Below are positions 35,352-44,658 of a stretch of DNA of 64,000 bases, in pieces. The position numbers were made by a program, and so were the translations under genes. The stretch is from Alteromonas confluentis (GTDB lineage Bacteria; Pseudomonadota; Gammaproteobacteria; Enterobacterales; Alteromonadaceae): the NCBI RefSeq assembly GCF_001757105.1, contig NZ_MDHN01000009.1:1-64000 (forward strand), in the 5' to 3' direction. A model generated the notes under the pieces. It worked only from the letters and a program-made list of their open reading frames with translations. It did not search any database and was not told where the DNA came from. Numbering within the stretch: the first letter of the stretch is position 1; each line of letters starts with the position of its first letter.

Positions 35352-36171
35352 GCCTGTGTTGTACTATGAAATTCACGAGCCTGTCGGAGCCAATGAAGCT
35401 GGAAATGAAGACGCGCCCACGCTGGTATTAAGTTCAGGACTGGGCGGGTCGGCTAACTTCTGGAAACCGCAACTTGAGGCGCTGACCAAAAACTTCCGGG
35501 TGATCACCTACGATCACCTCGGCACAGGCCGAAGTCCGGCGGCATTGCCAAAAGGTTACTCGATTGCCGACATGGCAGATGAGTTGTTGGCACTGCTTGA
35601 TAGTCTGGACGTTACCGAGTGCCATCTTATTGGACACGCGCTGGGCGGATTAGTCGGGCTGGAACTGGCACTCAAGCGTCCGTCCATGCTCACAAGCCTC
35701 ATCCCCATCAACGCCTGGAGCTGTCCGAACATCCATTCAGCTCGTTGTTTTAATATCCGTAAAGCGTTATTGGCAGCAGGCGACAAAGCCGCTTTTCTGC
35801 AGATGCAGACGCTTATTTTGTATCCCCCAGACTGGATTGTGGAACACGCTGAAGCATTGCAGGCCGAAGAGGCGCACCTGCTTGCGCATTTTCCTGATGA
35901 GGCCAACTTGCTAACGCGTATTGAGGCGTTAACCACATTCAATATTGATGATCGTCTGTCCGGCATCGAAACCGATACGTTTATTATCGCCGACCGTGAT
36001 GATTTGCTGGTACCGTGGAAACGCTCACAAATCCTCGCCGCCAGACTGCCCTGTGCGGCTCTATCGGTGCTGGATTATGGCGGCCATGCATGTACTGTTA
36101 CTGTACCCAATATCGTGAATGATCTCATTCTCACTCACCTTTCAGGATATGTGTCAGAGGAGACATCCTGA
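35341..36171 (+). CDS. rutD: Aminoacrylate hydrolase RutD
   Basis: The 276-residue alpha/beta hydrolase has the oxyanion region [24 protein letters not shown], the nucleophile position [14 protein letters not shown] (Ala in place of Ser at the elbow, as in several RutD proteins), an Asp region ADRDDLLVP and a His near GGHAC. RutD speeds spontaneous hydrolysis of 3-aminoacrylate to malonic semialdehyde and ammonia. The start at 35341 overlaps the rutC end by 11 bases; an in-frame start at 35320 would overlap more. Confidence 0.92.
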   Translation: MSDKPVLYYEIHEPVGANEAGNEDAPTLVLSSGLGGSANFWKPQLEALTKNFRVITYDHLGTGRSPAALPKGYSIADMADELLALLDSLDVTECHLIGHALGGLVGLELALKRPSMLTSLIPINAWSCPNIHSARCFNIRKALLAAGDKAAFLQMQTLILYPPDWIVEHAEALQAEEAHLLAHFPDEANLLTRIEALTTFNIDDRLSGIETDTFIIADRDDLLVPWKRSQILAARLPCAALSVLDYGGHACTVTVPNIVNDLILTHLSGYVSEETS

Positions 36172-36239
36172 CGATAGTAGGCTAGATGCGGTAAGCTGCC
36201 ACTTAGTTATGTCATCAAAATCATTGGGGCCCTGAAGGA

Positions 36240-37697
36240 ATGGAAAAACAACGCGGTTTGCCTACACACGATGCCGACCTGTGGAATGCGGATTTAGCGC
36301 CGACGGCAGCCGCAGATCGCACTTGGACCTGGGCGCATTATGCGTCGCTCTGGGTTGCCATGGTGGTGTGTGTGCCCAGTTACATGATGGCCGCCGGTTT
36401 GGTTTCAGAAGGGATGAACTGGTGGCAGGCCGTCGCGACTGTTTTACTGGGTAATGCCATTGTGCTGGTGCCCATGCTGTTGATTGGTCACGCAGGGGCG
36501 AAGTACGGTGTGCCGTTTCCGGTGCTATTACGCTCGTCTTTCGGCACGCGAGGGGCCCGCATTCCTGCCGTGGCACGAGGGCTTGTGGCCTGCGGCTGGT
36601 TTGGTATTCAGACCTGGGTAGGCGGCTCCGCCATTTACGTTATCTTGAACGCCGTCACTGATGATGCGCTGGTCACCAATCCATTACCGTTCCTTGGCAT
36701 CGATGTGGCACAAACCATCTGTTTTCTTTTGTTCTGGGCGCTGCATCTGGTGTTTATTAAATTCGGTACCGATTCCATCCGCTGGCTGGAAACGTATGCC
36801 GCCCCGTTTCTGATTACTATGGGATTAGCTTTGTTGATTTGGGCGTACATCAAAGCCGGTGGCTTCGGCGAGATGCTGTCAGCACCGTCGCAATTTGTGG
36901 AAGGCGGGGCAAAGGAGGGCCAGTTTATGTCCACCTTCATTCCCGGTCTCACCGCCATGGTGGGCTTCTGGGCGACCATGGCGCTGAACATTCCTGACTT
37001 CACCCGTTTTGCCCGCAGCCAACGGGATCAAATTATCGGACAAGCCGTTGGTCTGCCGTTACCCATGGCGTTGTTTGCGTTCATCGGTGTAGCAGTGACA
37101 TCTGCAACGGTAACCATTTACGGTGAGGCTATATGGGACCCGGTGGTACTGGCAGGCAGAATGGGCGGTATGGGCGTGGTCATTTCACTGGCGGCATTGG
37201 CTCTCGCCACGTTAACCACTAATCTGGCGGCGAACATTGTTGCGCCGGCTTATGGTTTCTCCAACCTGAACCCACAAAAAATCAGCTTTAAGATGGGCGG
37301 TTACATCACTGCCGGTATCGGCATTGCCATCTTTCCGTGGAAGCTACTGGAAACCGCCGGTGGCTATTTGTTTACCTGGCTGGTGGGCTATTCTGCGCTG
37401 CTCGGTCCCATCGCTGGTATTCTGATTGCCGACTATTTTATTCTGCGCAAATGCCAGTTAAACACCGCTGCCCTATTTGTGCACGACGGTGAATATGGTG
37501 AAAACAATGGCTGGAACAGGGCAGGCTTGATTGCACTGGTGGTCGGCATTCTACCGAACCTGCCGGGATTCTTGCATGCAGCTGGTGTGGTTGAGAGTGT
37601 GCCTGGGATTTTCGATAGCCTTTATGCGTACGCCTGGTTCGTGGGTGTTGCCGTCGCTGGTAGCCTCTATTTGCTGTTGGCGAAAAGACCGGCCTGA
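36240..37697 (+). CDS. NCS1 family nucleobase:cation symporter
   Basis: The 485-residue transporter has 12 helices. NCS1 features are DLAPTAAADRTWTWAHYASLWVAM (in pieces), GAKYGVPFPVLLRSSFGTRGARIPA, GWFGIQTWVGG, DFTRFARSQRDQIIGQ, NIVAPAYGFSNLNP and GILIADYFILR. NCS1 proteins import uracil, allantoin, hydantoins or cytosine. Standing 68 bases after rutD it is the likely uracil importer, replacing the NCS2 permease RutG of E. coli. A stem-loop overlaps its stop. Confidence 0.92.
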   Translation: MEKQRGLPTHDADLWNADLAPTAAADRTWTWAHYASLWVAMVVCVPSYMMAAGLVSEGMNWWQAVATVLLGNAIVLVPMLLIGHAGAKYGVPFPVLLRSSFGTRGARIPAVARGLVACGWFGIQTWVGGSAIYVILNAVTDDALVTNPLPFLGIDVAQTICFLLFWALHLVFIKFGTDSIRWLETYAAPFLITMGLALLIWAYIKAGGFGEMLSAPSQFVEGGAKEGQFMSTFIPGLTAMVGFWATMALNIPDFTRFARSQRDQIIGQAVGLPLPMALFAFIGVAVTSATVTIYGEAIWDPVVLAGRMGGMGVVISLAALALATLTTNLAANIVAPAYGFSNLNPQKISFKMGGYITAGIGIAIFPWKLLETAGGYLFTWLVGYSALLGPIAGILIADYFILRKCQLNTAALFVHDGEYGENNGWNRAGLIALVVGILPNLPGFLHAAGVVESVPGIFDSLYAYAWFVGVAVAGSLYLLLAKRPA

Positions 37698-37712
37698 ATA
37701 AATGCCGGTCTT
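37683..37712. terminator. Stem-loop at the end of the rut operon
   Basis: AAAAGACCGGC-CTGAATAAAT-GCCGGTCTTCC spans the permease stop. The minus strand carries a T4 run after the stem, so it could stop transcripts from both sides, mainly those of the convergent TauE/SafE gene. Confidence 0.6.
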
Positions 37713-37731
37713 CCATTTTCGGTGTTTGGCG

Positions 37732-38481
37732 TTACAGACTGCGTGGGATCAACGCAGCAGCAGCCACCAAAGTCATTACAATGACCAACCATCGATAGTG
37801 CGCCTCACTGATTTTCTTCACTAGCCAAATCCCCGTATACACACCAGCGATAATGAGAGGCAGGGCAATTAAATCCAGTTGCAGGGTTTCCCAGTTAATG
37901 GTTTCCCATACAAAAACGTGAAACGGCACTTTGAATAAGTTAATCACCAGAAAGAACCATGCCGCGGTGCCAATAAACACATTCTTCGGCAGACGCATAC
38001 TCAACAGATACACGGCCATTACTGAACCAGCCAGATTACCTACCATGGTGGTAAAGCCGCCCATCACACCCGTAACGATTGCAAAAGCGTGATTATCGGG
38101 CACCGCCGATTTGCGTTTCTCCAGCCACAGCATCAGGCCCACACTCAGAAAGATAATCACCGCCATGATTTGTACGAACAGTGCATCGTCGATGGATTCT
38201 CCCAGCCAGGTACCCAGTATCACGCCGACAATCGCAGGAGGAAACAGTTTCATCAGAAAGCGCCAGTTTGCGTGACGATGGTAGTGATAGACTGCAAAAA
38301 TATCGGCGGCAATTAACATGGGTAACATAATGCCCGACGAGCCTTTTCCTCCGAACAGCAGCGCCAGCAATGGCACTGACAGCAGGGTGGTTCCGTGAAT
38401 ACCGGCCTTGGCAAGGCCAACCATAAAGCCGATTGCCAGTACGATACTGACATCCGCGACAGAAAGGGTGTCTAAAAGCAA
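37732..38481 (-). CDS. TauE/SafE family sulfite-exporter-like permease
   Basis: The 249-residue membrane protein has 7-8 helices. It starts SVADVSIVLAIGFMVGLAKAGIHGTTLLSVPLLALLFG (family repeat 1, in pieces) and shows a second repeat FAIVTGVMGGFTTMVGNLAGSVMAVYLLSM. The family exports sulfite or organosulfonate-derived anions or imports short acids; the substrate here is unknown. It converges with the rut operon and is divergent from the tricorn-like protease gene. Confidence 0.9.
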   Translation of the reverse strand: MLLDTLSVADVSIVLAIGFMVGLAKAGIHGTTLLSVPLLALLFGGKGSSGIMLPMLIAADIFAVYHYHRHANWRFLMKLFPPAIVGVILGTWLGESIDDALFVQIMAVIIFLSVGLMLWLEKRKSAVPDNHAFAIVTGVMGGFTTMVGNLAGSVMAVYLLSMRLPKNVFIGTAAWFFLVINLFKVPFHVFVWETINWETLQLDLIALPLIIAGVYTGIWLVKKISEAHYRWLVIVMTLVAAAALIPRSL

Positions 38482-38617
38482 AAGGTTTCCTTAACAGCGT
38501 GTGAGAACAGAGGAATATTGTCTGTCGTTGCATAATATGTTCAGGTTTAAGCGTAAAAAACAACCCGATACAAACAACAATGTTAATTATAAAGCACTTA
38601 GAACAGGGAAAACATCA

Positions 38618-41600
38618 ATGAAATCCGCACTTTCTTTTTGTGGCGCCCTCGGACTGCTAAGTCTGACGGTAACGCAGGCAATGGCGGCGCCGGGCTATTT
38701 CCGCGAGCCGGCCATTCACGACAATCAACTGGTATTCAATGCCGAAGGTGATCTCTGGTCAGTCACACTGAACGATAAACAAAAAGGTGACTACGCCGCT
38801 ACCCGCTTGACCACGCAACTTGCTGATGAAACCCAGCCAGTGATCTCACCTGATGGTAAACAACTGGCTTTTGTTGCTAATTATGAAGGCGCGCCGGAAG
38901 TCTACATCAAACCTATTCGCGGCGGCCTGGCAGAGCGTGTCACATTCGAAAATTCGGGCATGAAGCTGCATCAGTGGACTGCTGACGGAAAAATTCTGTA
39001 CAGCACTAACAGCCGGGTGGGCCCGACCAACAGCTATGTGCTGAAACTGCTTGATGTGAAAAGCGGTAAGACCACCACTTTGCCGCTGGCTGACGCCGTA
39101 GAAGGTGTGATTGATGATAAAGGCGAGTGGCTCTACTTCGTTCGCTTCGGTCTGCAACTTTCCGGCGACAATGCCAATTATTATCAGGGCGGCGCGAAAG
39201 GGCGTTTATGGCGCTGGAAACTGAGCTCTACCCAAGAAGCGGAGCTTCTAACGGCAGAGCACGAAGGGTCTATCCGCACACCAATGCTAAATGAGAACCG
39301 ACTGTTTTTTATCAGCAATCAGGACGGCATCGACAACCTGTGGTCAATGACGCTGAATGGCAAGAGTGCGCGAAAAGAAACGCAATATGATGAGTGGACC
39401 GTGCGCGGCGCTGCAATGGGGAATGGCAAAGCGGTGTATCAGAATGGTGCTGATCTGGTAGTGCGTGATCTGAAAGCGGGCAGCAATAAAACCCTGCCGA
39501 TTCAGCTTGTTTCCGATTTTCCTTACTTGCGTGAACATTGGGACAACAGCCCACTGGAACTGCTGAAAAACGTGTCCTTAGCCAACACGGGTGATGCGGT
39601 AGTGATCACCGCACGTGGACGTATTGCGGTTGCCACCACCGATGGCTCCCGATTGGTTGAAATTGCCACCCCGGAAGATTCTCGCAGCCGTCAGGCGCTA
39701 CTGAGCAAAGACCGCAAATGGGTATATGCCCTCAACGATGCCGGCGGTGAACTGGAGATCTGGCGTTTCGCTGCCGATGGCTCCGCGCAGGCTGAACAGC
39801 TTACTCAAGACGCATCAACCTATCGCTGGCAGTTGTCTTTGTCGCCTGATGGCAAATGGCTCGCCTTTGACGACAAAGCGGGTGCAGTTTGGCTGATGAA
39901 TCTCGAAGATAAGTCGCAGGTGAAAGTGTTCGACGACAGCGATGGTTTGTTCGCTAAGTCTGACATCGTATGGTCTGGCGACAGCAATATGCTGGCGGTT
40001 ACCCGCACGAAAACCGGTAATGAACGCAACAGTGTTTTCCTGTACTCCCTGAAAGAAAATAAAGGGCAGGATGTCACATCGGATAAATACCAGTCTTATT
40101 CGCCCGCTTTTAGCGCAGATGGCAACTGGCTCTATTTTCTGTCGGAACGCAACTTTGTGGCTACACCATCAAACCCGTGGGGTGACCGCGCCATGGGTAC
40201 CGAGTTTGATAAGCGCACGCAGATCTTCGCCCTTAATCTAACCAATGACGCGGATTTTAGTTTTTCGGCTCCAACGGAACTCACGCGAGTAGAACAAGAA
40301 GCTGATAGCAAAGACGACGAAAACACCGAGCAGGACGAGGATGGGAAAGAAGCCATCGATTCAGGCAGAATACAATGGGATGGCCTGAATGCGCGGCTCT
40401 GGCAGGTTCCAGTGGCACCAGGCAATTATTTTGGACTGAGTGCGAACAAGTCTCTGCTGTTTGTTGGTGACCGAAGTGGGCGAAACGCCACCCTCAAAGC
40501 GTTGGAATTGAAACACGACGCTAAGTTGAAGACGGTTACCTCCGGTATTGCAGGATACGAACTGTCGGCAGATGGCAAAGCTATGTTTGTGTTCAAAAGA
40601 GGTAATGGCAACAAGAACATGTACATTGTTCCGGCAAAAAGCAGCTTTCCGAAAGATCTCTCCGACGCGCAGGTAAAAGCGGGTGACTGGCAGATGCGGA
40701 TTAACCCGCAAAAAGAGTGGGCGCAACTGTTTCACGACGCCTGGCTGATGCACCGTGAATCGTTGTTCGACCCTACTATGCGCGGCGTCGACTGGGAACA
40801 GGTTGAAGATAAGTATGCCCCGCTATTAAAACGCGTTACTCATCGTGATGAACTCAATGACGTATTTGCGCAAATGATGGGTGAAATGAATACCTTGCAC
40901 AGTCAGGTGCGGGGCGGCGATATTCCAACCGACAAGGAACAGCCGAAAGCAGCCATGCTGGGTGGCGTGTTTGACGACACGGAACAGGGCGTGAAAATCA
41001 CCCATATCTATCGCTACGATACTGAAGTACCCTCGGATGCGCCGCCGCTGGCACAAGCCGGAGTCGATGCACAGGAAGGTGACATCATCGAGTCTGTAAA
41101 TGGCCGCGACGTAAAAACAGAGGCACAGCTGGTGAGTGCACTGCTGAATAAAGCCGGTAAACAGGTGCTGCTTGGACTGGTGCGAAACGGTGGGAAACTG
41201 AAAACCGTTGTTACGCCGACAACCACAGGTAAGGATTTCGGCTTACGTTATCAGGATTGGGTTCTGGCTAACGGCGAGAAGGTGAGTGAAGCCAATGAAG
41301 ATATTGGCTATTTGCATCTGTACGCTATGGGCGGTGGTGATGTGGCTAACTTTGCCCGTGAGTTTTATGCCCAGTATCGCAAAGACGGACTCATTATTGA
41401 CGTTCGCCGTAATCGCGGCGGTAACGTCGACAGCATGATTCTGGAGAAGTTGCTGCGCCGTGTGTGGATGTTCTGGCAATATCCTGATGGCAGTACCGGC
41501 ACGAATATGCAGCAAACTTTCCGTGGTCATCTGGTAGTGCTAGCCGACCAGTTTACCTACTCCGACGGTGAAACCTTTACCGCAGGTGTGCGCGCCATGC

Positions 41601-41923
41601 GCATTGCGCCGGTGATCGGCAAAACCACGGCGGGTGCCGGTGTGTGGCTAACTGGCCGAAATTCGGTGGCAGATAGCGGTATGGCCCGTGTTGCTGAATT
41701 CCCGGTATTCGCTGCTGATGGCCGCTGGATCACAGAAGGTCGAGGCATCAGCCCAGACATTGAAGTGGATAATTTGCCCTATGCCACATTCAACGGTGAA
41801 GATGCTCAACTTGAAGCGGCGATTAAGTATCTGGAAGAGCAAATTAAGCTGAACCCCATTAACCCGCTGAAAGGCGAAGCCTTCCCGGATGCGAGAACGC
41901 CAGCAAAGGATGTGAATAAATAG
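38618..41923 (+). CDS. Tricorn-like protease (S41 family, exported)
   Basis: The 1101-residue protein has a signal peptide (CGALGLLSLTVTQAMAA), a WD/PD40-type propeller (repeated SPDGKQLAF, SADGNWLYF, SPDGKWLAF; ~40-680), a linker domain, a PDZ domain (~810-905: GVDAQEGDIIESVNGRDV) and an S41 catalytic core (~930-1070: DGLIIDVRRNRGGNVDSM and the nucleophile Ser in TYSDGETFTAGVRAM). This is the order of tricorn proteases. An acidic insert (KDDENTEQDEDGKEA) lies near 600. The start at 38618 has AGGGA 8 bases upstream. It would degrade peptides in the periplasm. A terminator follows. Confidence 0.94.
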   Translation: MKSALSFCGALGLLSLTVTQAMAAPGYFREPAIHDNQLVFNAEGDLWSVTLNDKQKGDYAATRLTTQLADETQPVISPDGKQLAFVANYEGAPEVYIKPIRGGLAERVTFENSGMKLHQWTADGKILYSTNSRVGPTNSYVLKLLDVKSGKTTTLPLADAVEGVIDDKGEWLYFVRFGLQLSGDNANYYQGGAKGRLWRWKLSSTQEAELLTAEHEGSIRTPMLNENRLFFISNQDGIDNLWSMTLNGKSARKETQYDEWTVRGAAMGNGKAVYQNGADLVVRDLKAGSNKTLPIQLVSDFPYLREHWDNSPLELLKNVSLANTGDAVVITARGRIAVATTDGSRLVEIATPEDSRSRQALLSKDRKWVYALNDAGGELEIWRFAADGSAQAEQLTQDASTYRWQLSLSPDGKWLAFDDKAGAVWLMNLEDKSQVKVFDDSDGLFAKSDIVWSGDSNMLAVTRTKTGNERNSVFLYSLKENKGQDVTSDKYQSYSPAFSADGNWLYFLSERNFVATPSNPWGDRAMGTEFDKRTQIFALNLTNDADFSFSAPTELTRVEQEADSKDDENTEQDEDGKEAIDSGRIQWDGLNARLWQVPVAPGNYFGLSANKSLLFVGDRSGRNATLKALELKHDAKLKTVTSGIAGYELSADGKAMFVFKRGNGNKNMYIVPAKSSFPKDLSDAQVKAGDWQMRINPQKEWAQLFHDAWLMHRESLFDPTMRGVDWEQVEDKYAPLLKRVTHRDELNDVFAQMMGEMNTLHSQVRGGDIPTDKEQPKAAMLGGVFDDTEQGVKITHIYRYDTEVPSDAPPLAQAGVDAQEGDIIESVNGRDVKTEAQLVSALLNKAGKQVLLGLVRNGGKLKTVVTPTTTGKDFGLRYQDWVLANGEKVSEANEDIGYLHLYAMGGGDVANFAREFYAQYRKDGLIIDVRRNRGGNVDSMILEKLLRRVWMFWQYPDGSTGTNMQQTFRGHLVVLADQFTYSDGETFTAGVRAMRIAPVIGKTTAGAGVWLTGRNSVADSGMARVAEFPVFAADGRWITEGRGISPDIEVDNLPYATFNGEDAQLEAAIKYLEEQIKLNPINPLKGEAFPDARTPAKDVNK

Positions 41924-41952
41924 ATTGGCACCTCAAGCAAAAACTAACAACC

Positions 41953-41982
41953 AAAGCCCGTAGATATTTCTTCGGGCTTTTG
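41953..41982 (+). terminator. Intrinsic terminator after tricorn-like protease gene
   Basis: AAAGCCCG-TAGATATTTCTT-CGGGCTTTT is a clear stem with T-run, 30 bases after the stop. Confidence 0.9.
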
Positions 41983-42315
41983 TCAGCCTTTTTTGATTAA
42001 ACAGAATACCATCGGCAAATGATATTAATTTATACTTTTGTCTAATATGGTGCAGCTGATTTGGTGTACATCACTTTAATAGTGCGCGAGCCTGAGTGAG
42101 TAGTTGAGTTTCGCCAATTACGTCGTACGTTTTTTGCTCTTTGAGAAATTAATTATGTGATTCATCGGAATATAAGGAAAATTTATCCTAAGAATAGAGT
42201 GAATTTCGGTAGTTGGTGCAGTGATTGATTGCTTATGACTGTCACTGCCCAGGGAGTGTGCAGTGAATTTTAAATTTAAAGCATTCATCCAGACTCCATA
42301 TGAGAACACTCTACT
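41983..42315. other. AT-rich upstream region of TonB receptor gene
   Basis: This 333-base region holds no gene I can support. It is AT-rich and must carry the promoter of the receptor/dipeptidase pair. TGAAT and ATTCA elements flank AAATTTAAA near 42263-42286, but they do not fit a known operator spacing. Confidence 0.5.
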
Positions 42316-44658
42316 ATGACTAATCAGAAAACGTCTCAACGTTTTATCTATTCTTCTCTCGCCAGCATTATTGGCTCACTTTTTTTAAATACCCATGTTC
42401 ATGCGCAACAAAACCAGGAAGATGAAACAGCCCAGAACGAAGAAAAAATCGTGGTTGTTGGACGCAGGGTTTCACAGACTGATATCGCCATTGGTCAGGA
42501 TGCCGCAACCAATACCGTAGCGGTAACCCGCGAAGAGCTACTCTCTGCGCCTTCCGGTATCTCTGGCCTTAAAATGCTGGAAAGCCTGCCAGGCTTCAAC
42601 GTGCAGACTGATGGCGCACTGGGTTTATACGAATTCGGTAACTCGGTGCAGGTGCGTGCGTTTGACCTCAGCCAGATGGGCTTTGTGCTCGACGGTATTC
42701 CAATGGGCCGTTCTGATGCCTTCGGCGGAAGCCCGATTTTCCGCTATGTCGATAACGAAAACCTGGGCGCAGTTATCGCGTCACCGGGTGCCGGTGATGT
42801 GTCTAAGCCCACCTATGCTTCCCTTGGTCCTATTGCGACTTACGAAACGGTGAAGCCGTCTGAAGAAATGGGCGGCATGGCAGCAATCTCACTTGGCGAC
42901 TACAACCTGCAGCGCACGTTTGTGAAGCTTGAAACAGGCGACATCAATGGTTTCAGGGCCTACGTCAGTCGCTCAAAAACCGATAGCGATTTATGGCGTG
43001 GACCCGGCAGCATCGACCGCGAGCACATTGAAGCCAAAGCGCTCTATGAGTTTGGTGATAGTTATGTACAGGCCACTTACGTTGCCAATGACTTTTTTGA
43101 CTATGATTCTCCGTCAGCTGCTCCAGAGGCGTTCGATGACAACTATTACCTGAGCTACTCGCCGTCTATTCCTGAAGGGTGTATCAATCCGCAATCTGGC
43201 GTGTATGACTATAACGGTGATGGGGTAGCAGATGACGCAGATTTTACACCGGTATTCACCGGCAGCTGTACCAACTACTACGAAGATCGCATTAATATCC
43301 GTGATGACAAGCTTTATTCTTTGAGTTTTGGCACCTACCTCTCAGAAGATGTGCAATTTAAAGCCACCGCCTATTACGAAGATAAGGTTGGTACAGGGGT
43401 TTCTCCAGACAGCTATAGCAACTCACTGGCTATATATGAACGTCAGGCCGCCGCAGGTCTGGACGTGGTGCATCCTCGCGGTGTGCAGTATGGTTTATCT
43501 GGAATGGACGGTGAACGTAAGGGTGTTGTCGCCGGATTTGACTGGTTTGCCGGTGACCACCATTTTGCTTTTGGTGGCTGGGTTGAAGAAGATACCTACC
43601 ATCGTATTCAGCAGCGCACCAATAAAGTAGGTGGCAGCTCTGACGGTGAGGCGCTGCTCGATGAAATTGCTTATTACCGCCGTGACTATGTTGCAGTACG
43701 CGATACCACGCAGCTTTATCTGAAAGATGACTGGACGCTGATGGATGGCGATTTGATTGTTACCCTCGGTGCAAAAGCGCTGCAGGTAGATTACAGCCTC
43801 GATGGCTATCGTGACTATGCCGATTATGAGGTAGACAGCGAACCTGGTTACGGCCCGCAGAGTGTTGGTCACGACTATGAGAAAAACTTCATGCCTATGG
43901 TGGGGGCGGTTTACAGCCTGAACAGCACCGATCAGGTGTTTACTTCCTATGCTAAAAACGCGGCACTGCCTAACGGTACGGATGATATTTTCAGCACTGC
44001 AGTCAGTTTTGATGCACCGGCACCGGCCATGGAAGAAGCGACTAATTATGAAATTGGTATCCGTACTAACCGTGAAAATTACAACGGTTCGATTGCCCTG
44101 TTTTACACCGAGTTTGATAACCGCCTGATTGCCAGCAGTGTGATCAACCCAGCCACTGAACAGCCAGAGAGCTACTACATCAATGCCGGTGCTTCCGATG
44201 CCTACGGTATTGAAATCAGTGGTGTTTATCAGCCAGAAATGTTTGACCGGCAGTTGTACTTCAATGGGAACCTGTCTTACAAAAGAGCTACTCTCAAAGA
44301 CGGATTCGACGGCAACCCCGGTGGCGCAATGTTACCTGACAGCCCGGAATGGCTGGCAACTGCCGGTGTCACCTACGAACCGACAGAATGGTTGGTGGCT
44401 AATTTTTCGGCAAAATATACCGACAAACGATACCTTGATTTTAACGAAACCTATTCGCTGGACAGCTACATAGTGGCTCAGGCCTATGTGGATATTGGTG
44501 GCCCCAATGATTTCGGTTTACCTGAAAATGTCCGCCTGCGATTTAACCTCGATAATGTATTCGATAAACAGGTGGTGTCATTTGGCTATGTGGGTTCCAA
44601 CTACGGAAGACCGCTTAGCCCACGCACATTTCAGGCAACGCTAACGGTGGATTTCTAA
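42316..44658 (+). CDS. TonB-dependent outer-membrane receptor
   Basis: The 780-residue receptor has a signal peptide (residues ~12-31, ending HVHA). The plug shows EKIVVVGRRVSQTDIAIG, SGLKMLESLPGFNVQTDGA, VRAFDLSQMGFVLDGIPMG and SPGAGDVSKPTYASLGP; the barrel ends RPLSPRTFQATLTVDF. A calcium-like loop DYNGDGVADDADF lies near 305. Its stop and the ATG of the dipeptidase gene overlap (TAATG), so a receptor and an exported dipeptidase are made from one message. Peptide-like ligands are a reasonable inference. Confidence 0.94.
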   Translation: MTNQKTSQRFIYSSLASIIGSLFLNTHVHAQQNQEDETAQNEEKIVVVGRRVSQTDIAIGQDAATNTVAVTREELLSAPSGISGLKMLESLPGFNVQTDGALGLYEFGNSVQVRAFDLSQMGFVLDGIPMGRSDAFGGSPIFRYVDNENLGAVIASPGAGDVSKPTYASLGPIATYETVKPSEEMGGMAAISLGDYNLQRTFVKLETGDINGFRAYVSRSKTDSDLWRGPGSIDREHIEAKALYEFGDSYVQATYVANDFFDYDSPSAAPEAFDDNYYLSYSPSIPEGCINPQSGVYDYNGDGVADDADFTPVFTGSCTNYYEDRINIRDDKLYSLSFGTYLSEDVQFKATAYYEDKVGTGVSPDSYSNSLAIYERQAAAGLDVVHPRGVQYGLSGMDGERKGVVAGFDWFAGDHHFAFGGWVEEDTYHRIQQRTNKVGGSSDGEALLDEIAYYRRDYVAVRDTTQLYLKDDWTLMDGDLIVTLGAKALQVDYSLDGYRDYADYEVDSEPGYGPQSVGHDYEKNFMPMVGAVYSLNSTDQVFTSYAKNAALPNGTDDIFSTAVSFDAPAPAMEEATNYEIGIRTNRENYNGSIALFYTEFDNRLIASSVINPATEQPESYYINAGASDAYGIEISGVYQPEMFDRQLYFNGNLSYKRATLKDGFDGNPGGAMLPDSPEWLATAGVTYEPTEWLVANFSAKYTDKRYLDFNETYSLDSYIVAQAYVDIGGPNDFGLPENVRLRFNLDNVFDKQVVSFGYVGSNYGRPLSPRTFQATLTVDF

